Shown in pieces: positions 7,447-16,785 of a stretch of 42,954 nt of DNA; the stretch's first letter is position 1; every line of letters begins with the position of its first letter. The DNA lies in the NCBI RefSeq assembly GCF_020829495.1, contig NZ_JAIVFQ010000059.1, positions 1 to 42,954 of the forward strand. Reading direction: 5' to 3'. Origin of the DNA: Nostoc favosum CHAB5714. Its GTDB lineage: Bacteria; Cyanobacteriota; Cyanobacteriia; Cyanobacteriales; Nostocaceae. The position numbers were made by a program, and so were the translations under genes. Under the pieces are notes generated by a model, which saw only the letters and a list, made by a program, of their open reading frames with translations, searched no databases and was not told where the DNA came from.

Positions 7447-10110
7447 CTAAATTTTTAAATTTTGAAACTTTGTAAACTGAGGATTAAATAAAAGTTTCGC
7501 AGTACCAGTAGGCCCGTTGCGATGTTTAGCTATAATCACTTCTGCAATCCCGCGATCAGGAGTATCGGGAGAGTAGTACTCGTCGCGGTACAACATTATT
7601 ACTAAATCGGCATCTTGTTCTATTGAGTTGTGGACAATGATATTATTCGCAACAAAATTATGCAAACCAGGAACTGTAAGATCAAAGACTTCTTCCTCGC
7701 CGCTATATTCAATTGAAAGTATCTCGTCCCAATAAACATCACTTTTGGCAAGAGTAACCAGTTTAGATGATTGAACAATGTTGCCTACTTTTAAAGCTCT
7801 TTCTCGACTTAAATTTACTTTGTAAAGAGTAGAGCCACAAAACGAAACTCCAATGGAGGCTTGTAATATCCGTGTGGTGAAGCCAATAGCTCGCATCGCA
7901 GGTACAACCTCTATTTTCCAAACATCCTTCGGAATTACATCTCTATTAGGGTTGTGAATACTGTTTTCAAGGTGTTGGAAAATATCTTGGAGTGAACGTA
8001 GCTTATATTCTCCAACTGCTCCAACATGAATAATAAACAACTGGAGATCAGGCTTACCAGTGATTATTACATGATATTGATTTCTGCCTTTCCCAACTTG
8101 AGGAACTGTCCTGAGTGTTGCGTTAATACCAAGTCTTAACAAAAGTGTCTGTATATCAAAAGCTAGTCTCTGGCTACTCGTTGCATAATATGCAATAGGT
8201 CTTAAGTTTTTTCCTGCAACCAATTTTATACAGCCATCTGTACTCCAAAGGTGTCTTAGAAAGCAACCTATTGACTCTTGGGGTTGTGAGAACAATTCTT
8301 GAGGTACAAATTTTTCATAAGACCTTAAACCAAAAATACCGAGAGAGTCTAGCCATTTGGCTATTGGATTTCTCACACGATGAGTTAGATTCTGTGCTGC
8401 GGATAAGTAAACTTGATACCACCCACGTTCAGGTGAAATTCTAGGAACAATTGAATCTCCAAAAACTTCTGTTGCCAAGAAAGCAACATTCTGAGCTAAA
8501 TCTATCTCTCTGGTAGTGTACTGTATGGCAAGACTATGCAATGTACAACCGTCACCAATTAAATGCCCTAATAATGCAACTTCCGCATAAGTCATGGTTT
8601 GTTTACCAGGACTTGGGAGATGTCTTGGTAAACATAGATGTTGTTTAGGAGTTAATTCATCAAGTCTTTTCCAGCCATTAATTGTTAAAAATTTGTGATT
8701 ACCTGTGGCACGGATTTTTCGGCCCAATCGAGTTGTTAAAGTAAACAGAGGCTTTATACCTGTGGAAAAAGCATTGCTAACAATTGCCTTTTCTAGCTGC
8801 ATTGTAGCTTCATTCAATGCCCAAACTGCAAAACCAGATTTACCTACTAATTCCCTAATTGGTACTTGCAATCCGCTATCTGCTAATGTCACGAGACTAT
8901 CGCCTGCTAAACAACCAGATTCTCTCAAATCAGATAACATCGGGCGTTTGTTAGTGCGTGCTTCCACCCCTCGACTTAACTGAGATAGGGCAATAATTGG
9001 TACAGATAGTTCACGCGCTAAACCTTTGAGTTGACGCGTAATTTTTGATAATTCTTGAACGCGATTATCGCCTGCTCCTTCCATCAATTGCAAGTAATCT
9101 ATTACAATCAAACCCAGTGTTCCTTGCTCTGCTTGCAGTCTTCTTGCCTGACTACGCATTTGTGTAACTGTAATATTCGGTGTGTCATCAATATAAATCG
9201 GCATCTCCGAAAGGATACCAATAGCACGGCTTAAAGGTTCCCACTGTGTTTGGCTCAGGCGTCCAGTCCGCAGATAACTACTTTCAATTTGCGCTTCGCT
9301 AGCTAATAACCGTTGCGTCAGTTGCTCTTTGGACATTTCCAAACTGAAAATAGAAACTGGTAGTTTCTTCCGCTCGTCAATGTTATCACGCTTGATAATA
9401 ATTTCGTAATTGGCAATATATTGTGCAATATTCATCGAAAAGCTTGTCTTTCCCATTGCAGGCCTAGCAGCGACAATAATCAAATCAGAACGCTGAAAGC
9501 CGCCGGTCATGGCATCTAAATCGTAAAATCCGCAGGGAATACCAGGTAAGGCGATGCCTTGATTTCGATCTTCAATATCCTGAAAATTATTAATTAGAGT
9601 ATCAGAAATGTGAACTAAACCCGATTGGGGACGCTCTTGAGTAACGCCAAAAACTTTCTGTTCTGCCTGATCTAAAACAGTTGGTAATTCTGTTTCTGTC
9701 TCGTAACCAAGATGTACAATTTCATTGCCAGCTTTAATTAAGCGCCGCCGCAGGTATTTGTCCATCACTAACCCTGCTAAAGCGTCGATGTTGACGGCTG
9801 ACACTGTGCGGTCTACCAGAGTTGCTAATTTATTTCTACCACCAATGCGGGCTAGCATTTCATGGTCAGTCAGCCAACTTGTGACTGAGAGCAAATCTGT
9901 GGCTTTACCTTGGGCGTGGAGCCTGACAGCTGCTTGATAAATATCTTTGTGAGCGCTAATGTAAAAAGCTTCTGGAAGGAGGCGATCGCTAACTCGACTA
10001 ATCGCTTCTGGATCTAGTAAAATACCTCCCAAAATCGCTTCTTCCGCCTCAATATTTTGTGGTGGGAGGCGATCGCTACCAGACAAGTGAAAACTCAGTT
10101 CTTCAGCCAT
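7447..10110 (-). CDS. dnaB: Replicative DNA helicase DnaB with an in-frame intein
   Basis: 887 codons. The extein is the hexameric replicative helicase that unwinds DNA at the fork. Residues 1-150 are the primase-binding N-terminal domain. The RecA-like motor follows with Walker A ARPAMGKTSF (K221), Walker B LIVIDYLQL (D338) and the DnaB motif LSQLSRGVE. The chain is interrupted after RESG (397-399) by a 429-residue intein (400-828) and resumes with SIEQDADLVIMLYRDEYY. The spliced helicase would have 458 residues, the normal length. The gene lies downstream of rplI on the same strand, as in many bacteria, with 159 bases between them holding a triple palindromic repeat. Confidence in identity is very high. 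Confidence 0.98.
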   Translation of the reverse strand: MAEELSFHLSGSDRLPPQNIEAEEAILGGILLDPEAISRVSDRLLPEAFYISAHKDIYQAAVRLHAQGKATDLLSVTSWLTDHEMLARIGGRNKLATLVDRTVSAVNIDALAGLVMDKYLRRRLIKAGNEIVHLGYETETELPTVLDQAEQKVFGVTQERPQSGLVHISDTLINNFQDIEDRNQGIALPGIPCGFYDLDAMTGGFQRSDLIIVAARPAMGKTSFSMNIAQYIANYEIIIKRDNIDERKKLPVSIFSLEMSKEQLTQRLLASEAQIESSYLRTGRLSQTQWEPLSRAIGILSEMPIYIDDTPNITVTQMRSQARRLQAEQGTLGLIVIDYLQLMEGAGDNRVQELSKITRQLKGLARELSVPIIALSQLSRGVEARTNKRPMLSDLRESGCLAGDSLVTLADSGLQVPIRELVGKSGFAVWALNEATMQLEKAIVSNAFSTGIKPLFTLTTRLGRKIRATGNHKFLTINGWKRLDELTPKQHLCLPRHLPSPGKQTMTYAEVALLGHLIGDGCTLHSLAIQYTTREIDLAQNVAFLATEVFGDSIVPRISPERGWYQVYLSAAQNLTHRVRNPIAKWLDSLGIFGLRSYEKFVPQELFSQPQESIGCFLRHLWSTDGCIKLVAGKNLRPIAYYATSSQRLAFDIQTLLLRLGINATLRTVPQVGKGRNQYHVIITGKPDLQLFIIHVGAVGEYKLRSLQDIFQHLENSIHNPNRDVIPKDVWKIEVVPAMRAIGFTTRILQASIGVSFCGSTLYKVNLSRERALKVGNIVQSSKLVTLAKSDVYWDEILSIEYSGEEEVFDLTVPGLHNFVANNIIVHNSIEQDADLVIMLYRDEYYSPDTPDRGIAEVIIAKHRNGPTGTAKLLFNPQFTKFQNLKI
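7627..8913 (-). other. DnaB intein with LAGLIDADG homing endonuclease
   Basis: This encodes the 429-residue intein within dnaB. It begins with the nucleophile Cys400 (CLAGDSLVTL), has the block B motif T469-G-N-H472, and ends with IIVHN before Ser+1 of the C-extein, so all splicing residues are present. Between the splicing halves is a DOD-type endonuclease with two motifs, LLGHLIGDG (513-521, D520) and LRHLWSTDG (618-626, D625), both retaining the catalytic Asp. The insertion site RESG^SIEQDAD and the length match the classical Synechocystis DnaB intein. The endonuclease therefore looks intact and possibly still mobile. Confidence 0.95.
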
Positions 10111-10140
10111 AAACGATTTTAGTTTTGAGATGAAAGCTAG

Positions 10141-10225
10141 AGACGCGATTAATCGCGTCTGTACAAGGGAGACGCGATTAATCGCGTCTGTACAAGGGAG
10201 ACGCGATTAATCGCGTCTGTACAAG
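10141..10225. repeat. Three tandem 29-base units with a 20-base palindrome
   Basis: The unit is the palindrome AGACGCGATTAATCGCGTCT followed by GTACAAGGG, repeated at 10141, 10170 and 10199 with almost no change. It lies between rplI and dnaB. The same 20-base palindrome occurs at 27472-27491, inside the aminopeptidase gene. Confidence 0.95.
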
Positions 10226-10269
10226 AGTTAGCGTGCTTCCCCTGCTCCCTCTGCTCCCTCTGCTGTCTC

Positions 10270-10728
10270 CTAGCTAGCGACGACTTGAATATCGACTTGT
10301 GCCGCTACTTCCGAATACAGCTTGATTTCGGCTTGATAAGTACCAAGGTGGTTAATATCGGGGATGGTAATTCCACGCCGATCGATTTCTTGACCGGTGG
10401 CTGCCTTAATCGCATCTGCAACATCTTGGGTGGTGATAGTACCGAAAATTGCTTCGTTTTCACCAACTTGCTTGGCAATTGTCAAGCTGCCAACTTTTTC
10501 TAAAGATTCTTTTTGCTCAAGAGCTTGTTGTCTGAGTTCTAATTGCCGTTGACGCTCTTGCTCACGACGGCGTTCTACTTGCTTGAGAATACCAGGAGTG
10601 GCATTGGTTGCCAATTTCTGGGGAATCAGATAATTACGAGCGTAGCCAGGAGCTACTTCCACTAAGTCGCCAGATTTTCCCAGCTTACTGATATCCTGAT
10701 TTAAAACTAACTGTACGCGTTTCGCCAT
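10270..10728 (-). CDS. rplI: Ribosomal protein L9
   Basis: 152 residues, the normal bacterial L9 length. The N-terminal rRNA-binding domain shows VQLVLNQDISKLGKSGDLVE and then VAPGYARNYLIPQKLA, the L9 signature. A long connecting helix rich in Arg, Gln and Glu (about 45-80) leads to the C-terminal domain ending in YSEVAAQVDIQVV. L9 binds 23S rRNA domain V and helps keep the reading frame. The start ATG 10728 is preceded by a weak AGG. It is followed on the same strand by dnaB, a conserved pairing. Confidence 0.97.
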   Translation of the reverse strand: MAKRVQLVLNQDISKLGKSGDLVEVAPGYARNYLIPQKLATNATPGILKQVERRREQERQRQLELRQQALEQKESLEKVGSLTIAKQVGENEAIFGTITTQDVADAIKAATGQEIDRRGITIPDINHLGTYQAEIKLYSEVAAQVDIQVVAS

Positions 10729-10903
10729 CGTTTTTCCTGTAAAATCTGATTAATTTGGGTTTGGGTAAGATAGCTCACAATGTCAGTGCTGTATTCCAAG
10801 CTTCTTTGCCTATACCCTAAAGCTTACAGATCGTAGCGAAAGGAAGGGTGCGATCGCAACTATTAGAGAAAATTGAATGAATTGGGGAATGGGGAGATGA
10901 GTG

Positions 10904-10978
10904 AGCAGGGGAAGCAGGGGAAGCAGGGGAAGCAGGGGAAGCAGGGGAAGCAGGGGAAGCAGGGGAAGCAGGGGAAGA
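10904..10978. repeat. Tandem 9-base repeat (GGGGAAGCA)n, about 8 units
   Basis: A nearly perfect nonamer array between rplI and gloB. Its minus strand reads as a false Leu-Leu-Pro ORF. Related CTGCTCCCT units occur at 10241-10266. Confidence 0.95.
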
Positions 10979-11017
10979 ATAATTAATGACAAATGACTAA
11001 TGACTAATGACAAATGA

Positions 11018-11791
11018 CTAAAAGTTATTTCTCATTTCTCGTATCCGCGCAAAGGTTTGGACTGCATCGCTACTCTTAACAGTTAATTGTAATGATTCCT
11101 GATCCCAACGTAAAAAGGGATTTGTTCGCTTCTCCACTCCCAGCAGCGAGGGAATGGTAGCTTCTCCTCGGCTACGGTAAGCTTTTACTTCATTGAAGCG
11201 TCTTTGTAAGTCGGTATTGTTGCCATCCACAGTTAGGGCAAATTGCAGATTTTTCAAGGTGTATTCGTGGGCACACCAGATGCGTGTATCATCAGGTAGA
11301 GAGCGCAACTTGCTTAAAGAATCTACCATTTGGCTCGGTGTTCCTTCAAACAAGCGACCGCAACCGCCAGAAAATAAGGTATCGCCGCAAAATAAGTCGC
11401 CTGTCTCACCAGCTTTTTCTGGGGGAAAGTAGTAAACGATGTGAGCGCGGGTATGTCCGGGAACGAAGATAACTTCAGCTATGCGATCTGCAAACCCGAC
11501 GCGATCGCCTTGTTGCAAAAAGACCTGCTGTTCGGGAATTCTACCACGATCCTCCGCTCCTCCATAAACTATCAGTTGGGGGAATTGTTCTATTAATTGC
11601 TTATTACCACCCACATGATCGTTATGGTGGTGCGTGTTGAAAATTGCTACTAACTCAGCTTGTAATTCTGCCAGTTTCTTTAATACTGGTTGAGACTCGG
11701 CTGGATCGACAACAGCAGCGATATTTTGTTTCTCGTCATGCAACAAGAATATGTAGTTGTCTGAGAGTGCTTCCAGACGGATTACCTGCAT
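11018..11791 (-). CDS. gloB: Hydroxyacylglutathione hydrolase (glyoxalase II)
   Basis: 257 residues, the glyoxalase II length. The metallo-beta-lactamase metal motif THHHNDH is at 53-59 (H54, H56, D58, H59). Further ligands are provided by PGHTRAH (about 113-119), LFCGDTLFSGGCGRL and the late HEYTLKN. The C-terminal domain (about 175-257) ends with NPFLRWD, typical of substrate-binding GloB. The enzyme hydrolyses S-lactoylglutathione to lactate and glutathione, the second step of methylglyoxal detoxification in the cytosol. The ATG 11791 is preceded by AGGGAGG. Confidence 0.95.
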   Translation of the reverse strand: MQVIRLEALSDNYIFLLHDEKQNIAAVVDPAESQPVLKKLAELQAELVAIFNTHHHNDHVGGNKQLIEQFPQLIVYGGAEDRGRIPEQQVFLQQGDRVGFADRIAEVIFVPGHTRAHIVYYFPPEKAGETGDLFCGDTLFSGGCGRLFEGTPSQMVDSLSKLRSLPDDTRIWCAHEYTLKNLQFALTVDGNNTDLQRRFNEVKAYRSRGEATIPSLLGVEKRTNPFLRWDQESLQLTVKSSDAVQTFARIREMRNNF

Positions 11792-12195
11792 TACCTCTGC
11801 CTCCCTTACAACATAAATGTTTGGTATTGAGTAGCAATCCTACATTCCAGTGAATAATAGGGCTACCTGCACAAGCTATATTAAGTATTTATACTTTGTT
11901 TATTATAGCTATAGTGCAATATTAACCATGATGATATTATACAACCGTGCTTACAAGGTAATTATACTTAAACTAAATCAACTTCAGATGAATTTATCAG
12001 TAAAATTTCGCTGGGAATACCAACAAATAAAAAGTTAGATTTATTCTATTATTTTTTTACGTAAAAATAATAATTTTTCAAGTTAATATTTTGTTGATCT
12101 CTACTCTATTTAATTTGAATATAACTAAAAATAGAGTAAAGTTTCGGAAAAATCCATATTAATTTCCTAATTAAACAACAATTATCATTTTATTT
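11792..12195. other. AT-rich intergenic region before the glycan cluster
   Basis: 404 bases separating gloB (-) and the first glycosyltransferase (+), so it should carry both promoters. It is strongly AT-rich with no HIP1 site, and I see no convincing gene, terminator or repeat in it. Confidence 0.4.
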
Positions 12196-13038
12196 ATGTC
12201 AACACCAACTAAAGGATTTATTACAATTTTAACTGGATTATACTCTTTTCAAGATTGTATTCATTTTTTAGCGGCGGTTAGAAAGTTTCATCAAGAACCG
12301 ATCATTATTTTAATTGACCAAGTTCCAATAGTTCTTTATCCCTTGCTAAAGGCGTTCAAAAATGTAATTTTAAAGCCAGCGCCTGCAAATGAAAATACTG
12401 TTTTAGCATCACGCCAAGCAAAATTGGCTCTATATGCGGCTTCTGAGTTTGATAAAACGATTTACCTAGATTCTGATATTTGTTTACTTTCGGATATCAA
12501 TGATGTATTTGAGTATTTAGATGAATATGACTTTTTACTAACTGAAGATGTGCAACCTTCTATTCTTAAGGCTACAAATTTATTACGTGGTAAACAAGAA
12601 GACCTTTTGCCAAATGTTTTGCCAATTCTGCAATCTATAGGTTTACCATTACAAGCAGATAGTGTGCAATATAATGGCGGTTTTATGGCTTTTCGGAAAA
12701 CAGAAGTAACCAAGGTATTTTTTGAAGAATTTCAACGTTATTTTGAGATTGTCAAAAATAACCAAGATAAATTACTCCTAAAAGATCAAGGAGCTTTTGC
12801 TTCTGCGATCGCATCTGTACGCCCTCACATGAAAATACTGCCACCAACCTATAATTATCTCAGTAAGTGGCAGGATGCTTACAATATTCAGGATACAATT
12901 AAAGTTCTTCACTGTACCTATCCTTATAGACCTCAATATGCTAAAAACATTACTCGTTCCTTATATACAAGGGTTTTCGACAGATTCGCTCAAGTTTTTT
13001 TACCAAATCAAGTTACAAATCCCTGGCGTAAGAAATGA
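12196..13038 (+). CDS. GT8-like glycosyltransferase (GT-A fold)
   Basis: 280 residues with a GT-A nucleotide-sugar transferase layout. The DxD metal motif is D92-S-D94 in IYLDSDICLLSD, preceded by the RQAKLALY helix. NGGFMAFRKTE (about 160-170) and LLLKDQGAFASAI (about 190-202) match the acceptor loop and catalytic region seen in GT8-like enzymes. It lacks a signal peptide or membrane span and would act on the cytoplasmic face. It starts the same-strand cluster and lies 29 bases before a GT4 gene. No clear Shine-Dalgarno precedes the ATG. Donor and acceptor sugars cannot be inferred. Confidence 0.8.
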   Translation: MSTPTKGFITILTGLYSFQDCIHFLAAVRKFHQEPIIILIDQVPIVLYPLLKAFKNVILKPAPANENTVLASRQAKLALYAASEFDKTIYLDSDICLLSDINDVFEYLDEYDFLLTEDVQPSILKATNLLRGKQEDLLPNVLPILQSIGLPLQADSVQYNGGFMAFRKTEVTKVFFEEFQRYFEIVKNNQDKLLLKDQGAFASAIASVRPHMKILPPTYNYLSKWQDAYNIQDTIKVLHCTYPYRPQYAKNITRSLYTRVFDRFAQVFLPNQVTNPWRKK

Positions 13039-13067
13039 TGCATTCATAAGTAGGAAATTTAGCATCT

Positions 13068-14234
13068 ATGAAAGATAGATTAAAGGTATCGTTGCTTGTC
13101 TGGAATTTATCTACTAATGATGGTTTTATTCGTGCTTCGTTATTAAAAGCAGCCTTGATTAGGCTGGGATACGAAGTAGAAATCCTGGGCTTCTTATTTG
13201 GTAATGAGTTGTACGGAGCAATTCCCTTAGAATCTGAAGTATATGCTGTAGAAGGGATTAATTATCCAAGTTTTTTTAAATCCGTAGGTAAAATTTTAAA
13301 ACATATTGATGGAGATATTATTTATGCAATTAAGCCTCAACCAGCTAGTTTTGGAGTCGCACTATTAAAGAAACTATACACTCGCCGAGCAGTAATTTTA
13401 GACATCGATGATTGGGAACTTAGCTGGTATGGCGGCGATGAATGGCAATATCGTCCCACACTCAAACAGCTAGCAAAAGACTTATTTAAAAAAGACGGTG
13501 TTTTGAGATTACCTAATCATCCTTTGTACTTGAAATGGATGGAAGCTTTGGTGAATCAAGCTAATGCAGTGACAGTACATACCGAATTTTTGCACCAACG
13601 TTTTGGTGGGACATTTGTTCCCAATGGCAAGGATACCTCTTTATTTGATCCCACTCAATATGATGCTGAGTCTAGTAGAAGCCGTTATGGTTTATCTCAA
13701 TATCGTATTTTAATGTTTCCTGGTGCGCCAAGACCCTATAAAGGTCTAGAAGATGTTCTCATAGCACTCGATAAAATTAATCAGCCAGACTTAAGACTAG
13801 TCATTGTAGGTGGCAGTCCTTATGATGATTATGATCAGCAACTTCAACAAAAGTGGGGACGCTGGATTATCAAATTACCAAAGTATCCAGCTGATGTTAT
13901 GCCTGATTTGGTAGCGGCGGCTCACATTGTAGTCGTCCCCCAGCGAGATACCCCAGAAACTCGTGCTCAATTTCCCCTAAAGTTGACAGATGGAATGGCA
14001 ATGGCTAAACCTATATTATCAACACGAGTTGGAGATATTCCCAAAATTTTAGGTGATACTGGTTATTTAGTCGAGCCTGCTTGCCCTGAACAGATTGCTG
14101 AACAAATTCAATTGATTTTTCAAAATTTAGAGTCAGCAAACCGGCGAGGTATCAAGGCAAGAGAAAGATGTGTGGAACACTATAGCATAGAGGCTATGGC
14201 TTCTGTACTGAAGTCGGTAATTGCTCGGTTGTGA
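13068..14234 (+). CDS. Glycosyltransferase family 4 protein
   Basis: 388 residues with a GT-B fold. The C-terminal donor-binding half is clear: FPGAPRPYKGLEDVLIAL (about 219-236), then VVPQRDTPETRAQFPLKLTD followed by GMAMAKPILSTRVGDIP (about 290-325), equivalent to the E-x7-E region of retaining GT4 enzymes. The N-terminal half has the first Rossmann strand VSLLVWNLS, and an unusual middle insertion with LDIDDWELSWYGGDEW. It probably adds one sugar to a lipid-linked oligosaccharide. It is coupled to the previous transferase (29-base gap). A 229-base gap precedes the ABC exporter and may contain a promoter. Confidence 0.85.
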   Translation: MKDRLKVSLLVWNLSTNDGFIRASLLKAALIRLGYEVEILGFLFGNELYGAIPLESEVYAVEGINYPSFFKSVGKILKHIDGDIIYAIKPQPASFGVALLKKLYTRRAVILDIDDWELSWYGGDEWQYRPTLKQLAKDLFKKDGVLRLPNHPLYLKWMEALVNQANAVTVHTEFLHQRFGGTFVPNGKDTSLFDPTQYDAESSRSRYGLSQYRILMFPGAPRPYKGLEDVLIALDKINQPDLRLVIVGGSPYDDYDQQLQQKWGRWIIKLPKYPADVMPDLVAAAHIVVVPQRDTPETRAQFPLKLTDGMAMAKPILSTRVGDIPKILGDTGYLVEPACPEQIAEQIQLIFQNLESANRRGIKARERCVEHYSIEAMASVLKSVIARL

Positions 14235-14463
14235 ATATTAATAGGGCATTGGGCATTAAAAAAGAGATTTTCATTGCCTTATGTGCCAAATCGATTCTAG
14301 ATACTATCTGGCAAAATATCTGGAAGCTGGTGTTGTAGGTTTAAGTGTGTTTTAACGGAGTTTAGAAATGAAGATTATTTAGTTTTATTTATCTGATAAT
14401 TAGCCAATCTAACAAGTAATTTGTGAATTATATTAATAAGTGAAAGTGGCATAAAAATACCCA

Positions 14464-16785
14464 ATGTCTACCAGAAAACTACTACTAAGATTCGCTAAAC
14501 CCTATCCAGGTTTGATTCTGCTGACAATATTGTTAGGATTTTCTGGAGCCTTATTTAATGGAATTAGCACAGCTTTAATTGTGCCAGTGATTTTAAAAAT
14601 TGTGGGACAAGAAGTAGATTTAAGTACTGCCCCTCCCATCCTAAAAAATTTGGTATCTCCCTTTGATAATACTCCAGAATCTTACCGGATAGTAGTAATG
14701 GCTGGGGCGATTATATTCACAATTTTTTTAAAAAACTTAGCTACTTATGCCAGCGCCTTAGCATCGAGTTCTTTAACCCGAAAGCTGACATCGGATATGC
14801 GCGAAACCGGGTTAAGGCTATTACTAGAAATTGATATAGATTATTATGCCAAGACAAAGGTTGGTGATTTAATCAACTGTCTTGGTGGAGAAATTGGTCG
14901 GGCTGCAACTGCTATAGGTAGTACAGTCAGGATGGTTATCCTGGGAATCACAATTTTAGTTTTTGTCAGTTTATTGCTGTCTATATCTTGGCAGCTGACA
15001 ATTGCTGCTACGCTTTTGCTGTCGTTGGTGACGTTAATAAATCAGTATGCAATTTCCCGATCTAGAAATTTTGGGAAACAGCTTAGTGAGATGTCTAGAG
15101 CATATTCAATCTCTGTGCTGGAGACTTTGAACGGAATCCGACTGGTAAAGGCGACGGGAAATGAAGAAAAAGAATATCAACGGATTAAAAAATTAATTCG
15201 CGATCGCGAATTAGCAGATTTCCAATCTCAGGTTAATTCAGAAGCGATTACACCTCTGAGTGAGGTGATGGGTATTACAGCTTTACTGCTGATTGTACTT
15301 TTGAGCAAAACCTTCTTTGCTTCCCAAGTTTCTTCTCTTTCCACTGTACTCCTAACATATTTATTAGTGCTGCTGCGAGTGCTGCCATTAATTTCTCAGC
15401 TAAATACTATTCGCAGCAACTTTGCCAGTACCGCCGCCAGTGTAGATGTGACGAATGAGTTTTTAAGCCTGCACGATAAGCCGTTCATGGATAAGGGTAA
15501 GCGTCCCTATACAAAATTACTTGAGGGCGTGTCTTTTAATTCTCTTTGCTTTGCCTACCCTGGTCATGAAAAGTTGGTACTCAAAGATGTGAATTTATTT
15601 TTACCGCATGGCACGACCTTAGCATTAGTAGGCAGTTCTGGTGCTGGTAAATCAACTTTAGCAGACCTTTTGCCCAGATTCTATGATCCAATAGCTGGCA
15701 GTATTACTATTGACGGTACTGATTTGCGGGAGTTCGATGTTGTATCCCTGCGAAAGCGAATGGGGATTGTTAGTCAAGATACCTTTCTTTTTAATGACTC
15801 GGTAAAGAATAACATCGCATACGGACGAGCAGAGGCTACTGAGGATGAAATTCTTGCAGCAGCCAAGCGGGCAAATGCCTATGAGTTTATTAGCAAATTG
15901 CCTCAAGGATTTGATACCTTGATTGGCGATCGCGGCGTCATGTTATCTGGTGGACAAAGGCAAAGATTAGCGATCGCCCGCGCCCTGCTTCAAAATCCCG
16001 AAATTCTGATTTTAGATGAAGCCACCAGCGCCTTAGATACCGTTTCCGAACGCTTAGTACAATCTGCGCTTGATGATTTGAGTCGCGATCGCACAACCCT
16101 TATAATTGCTCACCGCCTTTCCACAGTCCAAAAAGCCAATCAAATTGCCGTATTAGATCAAGGACAGGTGGTAGAAGTGGGAACCCATGAAGAACTTTTA
16201 CAAAAAGGTGGTTACTACTCGCGTTTGTACTCAATGCAATTTAGCGATCGCCCTAACAAAAACTTGATTCAGACAAAAATTCTTAAGGCAATGCGCCTAA
16301 ACTCAAATAAATTTGTTGAACATCCTGAAGCCGCTACTAAACACAAGCAAAGCTTGTTCCGCATCTCTCACGAAATTCGGACACAGTTGAACTCGATGAT
16401 TGGGTTCCTGCGCTTATTACTTGATGATTTGGTAGACGATTCCCAAGAACAGCAGAAATTAATTGAAGACTCTTACAAATCAGCATGGAGGATTCTCAAC
16501 ACCATAGATGTTTTTGAGGATGTTATTAACTTGCAAACAAAGGGGGAAATTATCTCAATTTCTGAACAAAATCAAGATATTATAAGTACCTATTATCAGA
16601 CCTTTAATCATCTATCCATTGAGTTTCGGATTTCTCTCAATCTCATACTTAGCTCTCTCCGCTCTCTAGCTGATAATTTGACATACACCACAGAAGAACA
16701 AAAGGGATTAATTACTGAAAGTTATAAATATGCTATATATCTGCTCGACCATTTAGAAAATTTTGAGAATAGTATTAATGTTTAA
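14464..16785 (+). CDS. hepA: HepA-like ABC exporter with C-terminal DHp-like extension
   Basis: 773 residues. Residues 1-330 are an ABC exporter membrane domain. Residues 352-595 are the ATPase: Walker A GSSGAGKST (390-398), Q-loop VSQDTF, signature LSGGQRQ (494-500), Walker B ILILDEATS (514-522) and H-loop AHRLS. The membrane-domain sequence is close to what I recall of Anabaena HepA, which is about 600 residues and is needed for the heterocyst envelope polysaccharide layer. Residues from about 600 on are extra: 631-690 resembles a kinase DHp domain (RISHEIRTQLNSMIGFLRLL, H636), and 715-773 is a second, degenerate copy with Ile719 in place of His. No HATPase domain follows. The downstream GT4 gene overlaps its end, so translation is probably coupled. 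Confidence 0.75.
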   Translation: MSTRKLLLRFAKPYPGLILLTILLGFSGALFNGISTALIVPVILKIVGQEVDLSTAPPILKNLVSPFDNTPESYRIVVMAGAIIFTIFLKNLATYASALASSSLTRKLTSDMRETGLRLLLEIDIDYYAKTKVGDLINCLGGEIGRAATAIGSTVRMVILGITILVFVSLLLSISWQLTIAATLLLSLVTLINQYAISRSRNFGKQLSEMSRAYSISVLETLNGIRLVKATGNEEKEYQRIKKLIRDRELADFQSQVNSEAITPLSEVMGITALLLIVLLSKTFFASQVSSLSTVLLTYLLVLLRVLPLISQLNTIRSNFASTAASVDVTNEFLSLHDKPFMDKGKRPYTKLLEGVSFNSLCFAYPGHEKLVLKDVNLFLPHGTTLALVGSSGAGKSTLADLLPRFYDPIAGSITIDGTDLREFDVVSLRKRMGIVSQDTFLFNDSVKNNIAYGRAEATEDEILAAAKRANAYEFISKLPQGFDTLIGDRGVMLSGGQRQRLAIARALLQNPEILILDEATSALDTVSERLVQSALDDLSRDRTTLIIAHRLSTVQKANQIAVLDQGQVVEVGTHEELLQKGGYYSRLYSMQFSDRPNKNLIQTKILKAMRLNSNKFVEHPEAATKHKQSLFRISHEIRTQLNSMIGFLRLLLDDLVDDSQEQQKLIEDSYKSAWRILNTIDVFEDVINLQTKGEIISISEQNQDIISTYYQTFNHLSIEFRISLNLILSSLRSLADNLTYTTEEQKGLITESYKYAIYLLDHLENFENSINV

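Noticed and set aside
10810..11013. 67-residue minus-strand ORF rich in Leu-Leu-Pro
   Set aside because: It is the translation of the nine-base tandem repeat and has no independent coding signal.
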